From Gemmiger formicilis (GTDB taxonomy: Bacteria > Bacillota > Clostridia > Oscillospirales > Ruminococcaceae): a DNA stretch of 64,000 bases. Below the pieces are notes generated by a model. The model was given only the letters and a program-made list of their open reading frames with translations. It was not told the DNA's origin and made no database searches. Location: positions 62,001 through 126,000 of the forward strand of contig NZ_JANGCG010000003.1 in assembly GCF_024462815.1 (NCBI RefSeq). The letters run 5' to 3'. Shown piece after piece: positions 57,878 to 64,000 of the stretch (position 1 is its first letter; each line of letters begins with the position of its first letter). Made by a program: the position numbers and the translations under genes.

Positions 57878-59167
57878 TTATACAAGATACGCTTCAAACC
57901 GGTGCAGGTCGTCAATTTTTACGGTGGCGCGGTAAAAAACGCCGTCCTCGCGGTATTCCTCCGCGGCTACGCTGCCGCGGCTGCGCAAAATGTCGGCCAG
58001 CGCCAGCTTGTCATACGGCAGAACAAGCTCAATCGTGCGCACACGGTGGCCCAGCACATCGTCAATTTTATCCAGCAGCGCATCCAGGCCGTAGCCGGTC
58101 TTGGCACTGGTCAGAAGAATATCCGGGTCAAAGGCCACCGCGTTGGCCATATCGCATTTGTTGTAGACCACCAGCTGGGGGATGCCCTCGCAGTCAAGGC
58201 TGCCCAGAACCTCATCGGTCACGGCCAGCTGCTCGGCGGCCTGTGCGTCGCCCGCGTCGGCCACCTTGACGATGACATCCGCAAAGGCGGCCTCCTCCAG
58301 CGTGGACTTGAACGCCTCGACCAGATGGTGGGGCAGGCGGCTGACAAAGCCGACGGTGTCCACCAGAATAATCTGCAGCCCGCTGGGCAGCACCAGCTTG
58401 CGGGCGGTGGGGTCAAGCGTGGCAAACAGCATATCGGCCTCAAAAATCTGCTCGCCGCATAGGGCGTTCAGCAGGCTGGATTTACCCACGTTGGTGTAGC
58501 CGACCAGCGCCACAACCGGCACGTTGTTCTTCTGGCGGGCGCGGCGGGTCTCGCCCCGGCGCTTTTCCAGCTCCTTCAGGCGGCCCTCCAGATGCTCAAT
58601 GCGGTGGTGCAGATGGCGGCGGTCCAGCTCCAGCTTCGTCTCACCGGCACCGCGGCGGGCACCGCCGCCACCGCCACCGCCGCCGCCCTGACGGCTCAGG
58701 CTCTCGCCCAGACCCTGCAGGCGGGGCAGCTGGTAGCGCAGGGTGGCAAGCTCGGTCTGCAGCTTGCCCTCGTTGGTGGTGGCGCGGGCGCGGAAAATCT
58801 CCAGAATCAGCATCGTGCGGTCGAGCACCTCCACCTGTAAGGCGGCGGAGAGGTTGCGTATCTGGCTGCCGGTCAGCTCGCCGTCAAAAATCGCGGCGGC
58901 GGCGTTCACGTTCTGGCAGACAAGGCGCGCTTCGGCCACCTTGCCCTCGCCCAGCAGCGTGGCGGCCTCGGGTGTGGCGCGCTTCTGCACCACCTCGGCC
59001 ACGGCGTCCATGCCGTTGGCATCCGCCAGTGCGCGCAGCTCCTCAAGGCTGCGGGTCATATCGTATTTGCCCTGGTCCAGCGCCAGCAGCACCACCGGCA
59101 GCTTCTCGCCGTCGGTGGTTTTCTGGGCGGTGGTGCCAAGGTCTAATTCAATCGTGTTATCGCTCAT
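57878..59167 (-). CDS. hflX: GTPase HflX
   Basis: A 429-residue ribosome-associated GTPase involved in rescue and splitting of stalled ribosomes. The N-terminal HflX domain has RATPEAATLLGEGKV and VEVLDRTMLILEIFRARA, and a glycine loop (GGGGGGGGGARRGAGETKLE, nine Gly where relatives have GGxGxRGPGE). G motifs: GYTNVGKSSLLNAL near 222, DTVGF near 265 and NKCD near 335. It starts inside the end of the GNAT gene (ATGA overlap), with AAAGAGG as RBS. No strong terminator separates it from upstream glycan genes. Confidence 0.95.
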   Translation of the reverse strand: MSDNTIELDLGTTAQKTTDGEKLPVVLLALDQGKYDMTRSLEELRALADANGMDAVAEVVQKRATPEAATLLGEGKVAEARLVCQNVNAAAAIFDGELTGSQIRNLSAALQVEVLDRTMLILEIFRARATTNEGKLQTELATLRYQLPRLQGLGESLSRQGGGGGGGGGARRGAGETKLELDRRHLHHRIEHLEGRLKELEKRRGETRRARQKNNVPVVALVGYTNVGKSSLLNALCGEQIFEADMLFATLDPTARKLVLPSGLQIILVDTVGFVSRLPHHLVEAFKSTLEEAAFADVIVKVADAGDAQAAEQLAVTDEVLGSLDCEGIPQLVVYNKCDMANAVAFDPDILLTSAKTGYGLDALLDKIDDVLGHRVRTIELVLPYDKLALADILRSRGSVAAEEYREDGVFYRATVKIDDLHRFEAYLV

Positions 59168-59742
59168 AAATCCTCTTTTAGCAGGTGATAGGCGCGGCAG
59201 GGAACCGGGGTGCCGTCAAACTTGCGGTCAATCACATCGTGGTCATAGACAAAGCCCGCCTTCAGCATCACGGCACCGCTGGCAACGTTTTCGTTGTTAT
59301 GGATGGCGGCCAGCCAGTCGGCCCCGACCGTGTCAAACCAGTAGTCCCGCACGGCGCAGAGGGCCTCGGTTGCGTAGCCCTTGTTCCACCATTTGCGGCC
59401 CAGCACATAGCCGGTCTCCCACACATCCCCCAGACGCTCGGTGTTCAGGTGCCAGCCCGCCTTCTGTGCCGGGTCAGGAAAGAGACTGATGCTGCCGAAG
59501 AGCACCCCGGTGTGCTTGTCCGTGATGCCCCACTGGTAGAAGGTCGGCTCCTCGTAGTGCTTTTCCCACTCGTTCAGGATCTCGGCGGTCTCGCCCCAGC
59601 TGCGATGGGCGTTCCAGCGCAGATACCGGGTCACCTGTTTGTCGCTGGCCCAGTTGTTGTACATCATCTCGCTGTCATCAATCGAGAGCCGCCGCAGCAG
59701 CAGCCGCCCGGTTTCCAGCTCTTGTGTGCCGCAATGCTTCAT
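59164..59742 (-). CDS. GNAT family N-acetyltransferase (RimJ/RimL-like)
   Basis: A 192-residue acetyltransferase. The RimJ-type opening ELETGRLLLRRLSIDDSEMM is followed by GSISLFPD, the acetyl-CoA loop VWETGYVLGRKWWNKGYATE near 110 and IHNNENVASGAVMLKAGF near 148. The family acetylates protein N-termini, ribosomal proteins or small amines. It overlaps hflX by 4 bases and starts 9 bases after the flippase gene, so it belongs to the same transcript. Substrate unknown. Confidence 0.9.
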   Translation of the reverse strand: MKHCGTQELETGRLLLRRLSIDDSEMMYNNWASDKQVTRYLRWNAHRSWGETAEILNEWEKHYEEPTFYQWGITDKHTGVLFGSISLFPDPAQKAGWHLNTERLGDVWETGYVLGRKWWNKGYATEALCAVRDYWFDTVGADWLAAIHNNENVASGAVMLKAGFVYDHDVIDRKFDGTPVPCRAYHLLKEDL

Positions 59743-59751
59743 AGTGTCCCC

Positions 59752-61206
59752 TTATTTCTTGTGAAAAATACTCCGCAGGATCCCCATGCCCATCGCCCAC
59801 AGCTTGGTAAGCTGGGCGCGGTAGAGGGTGCAGTAGATGAACAAAATCACGCCAACCAGCGCAAATTTTATAAAGAAATGCTGCCACAGCAGCGTGCCGA
59901 TGGCCGTGACGGCGAACGCCAGCAGGAAGCCGGAAATCGTTTTGGCATAGCTGGCCACCGTGCGGTAGTACATCTGGCCGGTAACGCTGCGGTACAAAAA
60001 CGCAAGGCCGTTGCTGGCGGCCAGCGCCAGCGCCGCGCCGGTCAGCCCGAAGGCGGGCACCAGCCACGCGCAGAGCCCCAGATTGGACAGCGCCCCCAGC
60101 CCGATGCCGATGGTGTCATGCCACGGCTTGCGGGCAATCGAGTTGCCGTAGACCGTGCCCTCGCACAGGATGTTGAACACCACGGCCAGCATCAGCAGCG
60201 GGAAGATGGCCAGACAGCCGCGCTTGTCCGGGAAGATGATGAACACGATATCCTCCAGCATGACCAGCACGCAGAAGAAACCGAAAATCAGCAGATTGAG
60301 CATATCATGCACGCGGCAGATGCGCTCCTGCTCCTCGCGGTAGTGGGCGTAGACGTAGGGGCCCCAGTAGGTGGAGAAGCCCGCCTGAATGGCCGTGACC
60401 AGCTGCGCCAGACTGTAGCCGAAGGCAAACAGACCTTGCGCGTTCTCGCCGCAGGCGTTGCCCACAAAGGAGAGGCAGATGCCGCTGGACAGGCTGAAGA
60501 GAATCTGCGCCGGGGCCAGCGCCACGCCGTAGGGTACGGTCTGGCGGGCAATGCCGCCCAGCTGTGCGGCGGGCAGGGGAGCCAGCACAGCGGCCCGGTA
60601 TTTGTAGCCGAAGGCGATGGCCACCACGCCGAAGCTGAGGATAGCCGCCACGGCCAGAATAAAGACGTTGGAGGTGAAAAAGCCCGGCAGCAGATAGAAC
60701 AGGTTGTAGCAGCCCTGCATCCAGAGCGTCTCGGCTGTGTAGGCGCGCAGATCATTTTCCAGACGGAGCAGCACATTCAGATACCGCACCAGCATATACA
60801 GCGCGGCATTGAGAAAGAGCAGCGGCACAATGCCCGGCCCGGCAGCGCTCAGGCCGAAGGCCGCGGCGAGGGGGCGGGCAAAGAACACGCTGCCGCCCAC
60901 GCCCAGCAGCATCATAAAGGCGGCGGAAATGCGGGTGCAGGCCGCAAACAGCTGGCGCGGATCCGCCCCGGCGGGCGGCTCGTGATAGAAGCGCAGCAGC
61001 GCCTGGTCCAGCCCCAGAATGCCGATGTTCATCAGGGTGGCGGTGTAGGTCATAAAGGTGACCGGCGCGCCCAGCACCTCGGCGGGCAGCAGCCCCTTGA
61101 CGATGAGCGCCAGACCGGTGATGGCAAAGCCCAGATAGGTTGCCACCGAGTATTTCATCACATTCCCGGCGAAGGATTCACCGGCCGATTGTTTTTTGTC
61201 TGACAT
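59752..61206 (-). CDS. Polysaccharide flippase (Wzx/MATE-like MVF family)
   Basis: A 484-residue protein with 12-14 membrane segments. The N-terminus KYSVATYLGFAITGLALIV and GILGLDQALLRFYHEPP match PST/Wzx-type lipid-linked oligosaccharide flippases; SLAQLVTAIQAGFSTYWGPY near 275 is typical too. It would move undecaprenyl-linked glycan units across the membrane. ATG 61206 is chosen (AGGA upstream) since the upstream extension MPGPYNSTT is read from a REP-like palindrome. It lies downstream of a surface-carbohydrate protein gene. Confidence 0.88.
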   Translation of the reverse strand: MSDKKQSAGESFAGNVMKYSVATYLGFAITGLALIVKGLLPAEVLGAPVTFMTYTATLMNIGILGLDQALLRFYHEPPAGADPRQLFAACTRISAAFMMLLGVGGSVFFARPLAAAFGLSAAGPGIVPLLFLNAALYMLVRYLNVLLRLENDLRAYTAETLWMQGCYNLFYLLPGFFTSNVFILAVAAILSFGVVAIAFGYKYRAAVLAPLPAAQLGGIARQTVPYGVALAPAQILFSLSSGICLSFVGNACGENAQGLFAFGYSLAQLVTAIQAGFSTYWGPYVYAHYREEQERICRVHDMLNLLIFGFFCVLVMLEDIVFIIFPDKRGCLAIFPLLMLAVVFNILCEGTVYGNSIARKPWHDTIGIGLGALSNLGLCAWLVPAFGLTGAALALAASNGLAFLYRSVTGQMYYRTVASYAKTISGFLLAFAVTAIGTLLWQHFFIKFALVGVILFIYCTLYRAQLTKLWAMGMGILRSIFHKK

Positions 61207-61227
61207 GATTGTTTGTCCTGTCGTAGA

Positions 61228-61265
61228 GTTGTAGGGGCCGGGCACGCCCGGCCCGCGGCCTTGCC
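61228..61265. repeat. REP-like palindrome (block 10)
   Basis: GTAGGGGCCGGGCACGCCCG then GCCCGCGGCC, between the flippase gene and the surface-carbohydrate gene. Confidence 0.65.
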
Positions 61266-61293
61266 GTCACGGCGCGTCTGCTGTATCGCGGGC

Positions 61294-62607
61294 TCAGCGC
61301 ACAAACGGCTTAATGCGGGCCTCCATCGCGGCGACCTGCTCCGGCGTCACGTGCGCCTTGTCCACATAGCCGTAGATGCGCTGGGCAAAATTGGCCAGCG
61401 GGGGACAGAAGGCAAAGACCTTTTTCGGTTCCCAGCCGTGGCGGTAGAGGAAATGCACACCCGCCAGCGCGCAGAATTTCAGCTTGTTGAAGTGCGGCGT
61501 AAAGCCCGCGCCCATTGGCTCATCCCGCGGCGGATTCTTGTAAACCTCCTCCAGCAGGTCGGCCATCCGCTTGTAGGCAGGCGTTTCGCTCGGGTCAAAG
61601 TAGCCCTCGATCACATCCTTCTCAATCGGGAAGGGCGGCTCGGGGTTGGCCATGGCAGCGGTAAATTCCTCGTAGCTGGTCACGTAGTGGGCGTCCTTGT
61701 AGATGACCGGGTCATATTCGTGCTCGATCGGCACGGGGCGCAGGATGTGGCAGCTCTTGCCCGCCATATACACCTCGGCAATGGCGGTGCTCATCCAGAT
61801 GGAGATGGAGTCCGCCGCCACAATCCACTGCTTGACGGAGTCCGCAAAAATCACGTGGAAGTTGGGGCGTTTTTTGGCCAGCTCCTCCAGCGCGGGGGAG
61901 TTCCACTCGCTCGGGTGGCGGCGGTAGACGAGCTCTACCTCGGGGTGCGCACCTAAATATTCATCGAACCAGCGCAGGGTTTCCTGCATCGAGACGCGGT
62001 TGGTCCGGGCAAAGCCGGTGAAATCCGTGCCCGCCATTTTGGAGAGCTCGGCCACCTCGTCCTCGCTCATGCTGGCGTAGCCAAAGCTCGAAATGTACAG
62101 GTGCAGCTGCTTGGCGGGGTCGAGGCCGAACTCCTTGCAAAGGGTCTGCTTGTCCTTGAAGTAGCCGTCAAATTCCGGGCGCAGAAAATCCATCATGACC
62201 GCGCCGGTCACCGGGGTGTTTTTGGCATCCATGCCGTGGGCCTGCAGGCGGGCGGCGGTGCGCTTGCCCCAGCAGGTTTGTACACAGCGCTTGGCGTTGC
62301 CGTTCATATTGAACCAGTCGCCCTCCTCCTGTGTGTCGGAGAGCATCTGCTCCCAGTGGAGGTTGACGATTTTGTTGCATTTGCCGATGTTGTTGTAGAC
62401 GTGGCTGTTGATGGCCTCGTTGTCATACATACAGCTCGCCACCAGTACCTCGGGCTTGTCCTTGCCGAACAGCCGCAGCTGCTTGGGGTCAAGCAGCTGG
62501 CGGATTTCCGCCGTGTAGCCGCGGCGCTCCAGCTCGAGCTTGAGCAGCAGATCGCTCTCATACTCGCGGACGGTGTGTTCATATAAAATCAGAAAATCCA
62601 ATGCCAT
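61294..62607 (-). CDS. Surface carbohydrate biosynthesis protein, probable GT-B glycosyltransferase
   Basis: A 437-residue soluble protein. FLILYEHTVREYESDLLLKL, then IVNLHWEQMLSDTQEEGDWF, CVQTCWGKRTAARLQAHGM and TPVTGAVMMDFLRPEFDGYF, resemble GT-B-type proteins of capsule and LPS clusters (surface carbohydrate biosynthesis/CDP-glycerol transferase-like). The second half has VYRRHPSEWNSPALEEL and SVKQWIVAADSISIWMST, the nucleotide-sugar side of the fold. It lies between the SGNH protein and the flippase. Donor and acceptor are unknown. Confidence 0.7.
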   Translation of the reverse strand: MALDFLILYEHTVREYESDLLLKLELERRGYTAEIRQLLDPKQLRLFGKDKPEVLVASCMYDNEAINSHVYNNIGKCNKIVNLHWEQMLSDTQEEGDWFNMNGNAKRCVQTCWGKRTAARLQAHGMDAKNTPVTGAVMMDFLRPEFDGYFKDKQTLCKEFGLDPAKQLHLYISSFGYASMSEDEVAELSKMAGTDFTGFARTNRVSMQETLRWFDEYLGAHPEVELVYRRHPSEWNSPALEELAKKRPNFHVIFADSVKQWIVAADSISIWMSTAIAEVYMAGKSCHILRPVPIEHEYDPVIYKDAHYVTSYEEFTAAMANPEPPFPIEKDVIEGYFDPSETPAYKRMADLLEEVYKNPPRDEPMGAGFTPHFNKLKFCALAGVHFLYRHGWEPKKVFAFCPPLANFAQRIYGYVDKAHVTPEQVAAMEARIKPFVR

Positions 62608-62631
62608 GGTTGACAGACCTCTTTAGTATCG

Positions 62632-62745
62632 TTTGGGCGGGGCGTCGGGGACGCCGCCCCCTACAGGTGCAAGCCGGGAACGGCGCACTGCCGCAGACAT
62701 CGGCGGGGTGGGGTCACCCCGCCCTACGGATGAACGGAAAATGCT
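62632..62745. repeat. REP-like palindrome doublet (block 11)
   Basis: GGCGGGGCGTCGGGGACGCC then GCCCCCTAC, a linker GGGAACGGCGCACTGCCGCA, then GGCGGGGTGGGGTCACCCCG then CCCTACGG. A full inverted doublet. Confidence 0.7.
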
Positions 62746-62747
62746 GC

Positions 62748-63689
62748 TTATGCAATATCCCCGAAAAGCTCGGCTGTCCATTGCGGCAGACCGTATTTCT
62801 CATCCAGATGGAAGCCATCATAAAACTGCGTGTCATCGTCGGTAATGGCGCTGCCGCCCCACTCGTAATCCAGCAGGGTGAAGCTGTATTCCCCGGCCCA
62901 TGTTTGCAGCTGGGGCAGCACCGTGCCCTGCATTGCATCGGTGATGCCGAAGGCGTCGCAGACCTCGGTGCGCACGTTGCCGGCCATCGGCGGCAGCACC
63001 ACAATCAGCCGCACGCCCTCGGCCTTGCAGCGCTCCGCCAGCGCGCCCAGACGGGCCAGCTGCTCGGTGTTCAGCGCCCAGCTCTTGCAGCGCGGGGTGA
63101 TGGTGGCGGTGTAGTCATATAATTTGCGGTGCAGCGGCAGAATGGTGCCGTCCTCAGCAAGGTAGTCCGCGTCGGTCCAGTCGCCGGACTCAATCGTGTC
63201 CGGCGTGCCGCGCAGGGTATCCATCGCCACGGTCAGGGCATTGACGTTGTATTCCAGATTCAGGCAGTAGGCCAGCGGGTTGTTCAGCGTTTCCTCCAGC
63301 GCGGCAAAGCGGTCGGTGTTGTACCCGGCGTTCAGTGTGTAGAAGGAGACCTCCACCAGCAGGGTGCTGACCGGGTTGCCGGAATCCAGCACGTAGTCTG
63401 CTAAATCCAGCGTTTCCTTTAAGGAAGCGCCGCCGAACGCAAGGTTCTGCCATTCCTGCCCGGAAAGGCTGTCCACCAGCGCCATATCAAAGTGGGCAAG
63501 GCGGCTGTCGCCCAGAATCAGGTTCTGTCCTGGGGCCTGCTGGTAGGCACGCACACGCGCCACCGGCTGGCTGGACGTTGCGGAGGCCTTCAGCCCGAAA
63601 TAGTTGTTCGGTTCAAACGCGGCAAAAAACGCGAACCAGACCACCACCGGCACCGCCAGCAGCGCCATTTTTTTGAGTATGTTTTTCAT
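62748..63689 (-). CDS. Membrane-anchored SGNH-hydrolase-like protein
   Basis: A 313-residue protein with an N-terminal anchor (about 8-26). NLILGDSRLAHFDMALVDSL near 58 is the Gly-Asp-Ser block, LAFGGASLKETLDLADYV and LLVEVSFYTLNAGYN follow, and the C-terminus has DDTQFYDGFHLDEKYG, the Asp-x-x-His block. This matches DltD/AlgX-like SGNH proteins working with MBOAT transferases. It is the next gene after the MBOAT gene that enters at the right edge. ATG 63689 follows AAGGAGG. Confidence 0.78.
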   Translation of the reverse strand: MKNILKKMALLAVPVVVWFAFFAAFEPNNYFGLKASATSSQPVARVRAYQQAPGQNLILGDSRLAHFDMALVDSLSGQEWQNLAFGGASLKETLDLADYVLDSGNPVSTLLVEVSFYTLNAGYNTDRFAALEETLNNPLAYCLNLEYNVNALTVAMDTLRGTPDTIESGDWTDADYLAEDGTILPLHRKLYDYTATITPRCKSWALNTEQLARLGALAERCKAEGVRLIVVLPPMAGNVRTEVCDAFGITDAMQGTVLPQLQTWAGEYSFTLLDYEWGGSAITDDDTQFYDGFHLDEKYGLPQWTAELFGDIA

Positions 63690-63709
63690 GGGGCCTCCTT
63701 GGTTAGTAG

Positions 63710-63760
63710 CTTTGCAGGGGCCGGGCACGCCCGGCCCGGTCGTTTCCCGCAGATGGGCGG
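63710..63760. repeat. REP-like palindrome (block 12)
   Basis: AGGGGCCGGGCACGCCCGGC then CCGG, followed by GTTTCCCGCA, the reverse of the TGCGGGAAAC linker. It lies in the gap 63690-63860. Confidence 0.65.
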
Positions 63761-63860
63761 TTTCCGTGAGGCTCCCCCTCATCCGGCCCTGCGGAGCCGC
63801 CTTTTTCCCCCGAGGGGGGAAACATTGGGGAACGTGGGCCGCGCAAGGGAGGCGCTGCCT

Positions 63861-64000
63861 TTAAAATCCCGCGTACATACCAAAGCCGGAGCTGCCGAAG
63901 CCGCCGCTTTGCATAATGTAGCCAATCAGCAGGGCAACCACCAGCGCATAGTAGACGGCCCAGCGGTGCTTATCGGCGGCAAGGCAGAGCTCGGCAGGCT
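63861..64000 (-). CDS. C-terminal end of an MBOAT O-acyltransferase (cut by window edge)
   Basis: The last 46 codons of a minus-strand gene: AELCLAADKHRWAVYYALVV, then ALLIGYIMQSGGFGSSGFGM and YAGF-stop. One membrane helix plus the short Gly/Phe-rich end facing outside is how AlgI/DltB proteins finish. With the SGNH gene downstream this makes a second MBOAT/SGNH module like that at 55217-57766. The call rests on the tail and context only. Confidence 0.6.
   Translation of the reverse strand, partial: PAELCLAADKHRWAVYYALVVALLIGYIMQSGGFGSSGFGMYAGF

Noticed and set aside
1-64000. CRISPR arrays, tRNA or rRNA genes, prophage genes
   Set aside because: No regularly spaced direct repeats, no tRNA T-arm patterns, no rRNA sequence and no phage structural or integrase genes were seen by reading; a tRNAscan-SE/Infernal run would settle the RNA genes.

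Overview
The window is a GC-rich stretch of Firmicutes-type chromosome. Genes have strong AGGAGG-like ribosome binding sites, near-consensus sigma-A promoters (TTGACA-17-TATAAT) and U-tailed terminators. The gene set (Gram-positive type IV pilus genes, an EF-G2-like GTPase, a SigK-like sigma factor, an Rrf2/cysK pair, BlaI and Lrp regulators) and the many GC-rich intergenic palindromes suggest a gut clostridium of the Oscillospiraceae/Ruminococcaceae (Faecalibacterium/Subdoligranulum/Gemmiger-like). That placement is inference. I saw no rRNA, tRNA or CRISPR array.

Region 1 (1-17.3 kb) is a type IV pilus locus. Leftward: a small membrane protein, prepilin peptidase PilD, PilC, and PilM (cut by the window edge). 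Rightward, from a divergent promoter: a 3598-residue protein with a class III prepilin signal and about three dozen GLUG-type repeats, then PilX-, PilV- and PilW-like minor pilins. A BTAD-type regulator ending in a degenerate GGDEF-like domain follows under its own promoter.

Region 2 (17.8-29.2 kb) is mixed: EF-G2-like GTPase, glycosyltransferase, zinc-ribbon membrane protein, Lrp regulator, a probable small RNA, a Ca/Na antiporter, a SigK-like sigma factor, a BlaI-type repressor, an aminotransferase pseudogene made by internal deletion, a PAP2 protein and CTP synthase.

Region 3 (29.3-35.8 kb) is a four-gene phosphorelay on the minus strand: REC-HD-GYP protein, HPt protein, cytosolic hybrid kinase and a BvgS-like hybrid kinase. 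Region 4 (36.1-44.3 kb) is a six-gene surface-glycan operon: SDR epimerase, DUF2142-like protein, and two tandem copies of a pair made of a GT-C-like membrane protein and a small bitopic exported-domain protein.

Region 5 (44.4-53.4 kb) carries sulfur metabolism (metY, cysK, an Rrf2 regulator) plus an rRNA methyltransferase, MFS transporter, zinc-dependent phospholipase C-like protein, cyclophilin and MnmA. metY has an uncharacterised leader: a 36-codon ORF with a Cys codon two codons before its stop, and mutually exclusive antiterminator and terminator helices. cysK has its own short Cys-X-Cys leader ORF. Both promoters share a 15-bp operator-like sequence over the -35 box, and the regulator gene beside cysK has a related sequence at its -10. 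Region 6 (53.5-64 kb) has a RAYT transposase remnant, gltX, an MBOAT/AlgX-like O-acetylation pair, hflX, a GNAT protein, a flippase, a surface-carbohydrate protein, an SGNH protein and the end of a second MBOAT gene.

REP-like palindromes, often as inverted doublets, fill most gaps. The RAYT remnant next to one of them suggests how they spread.
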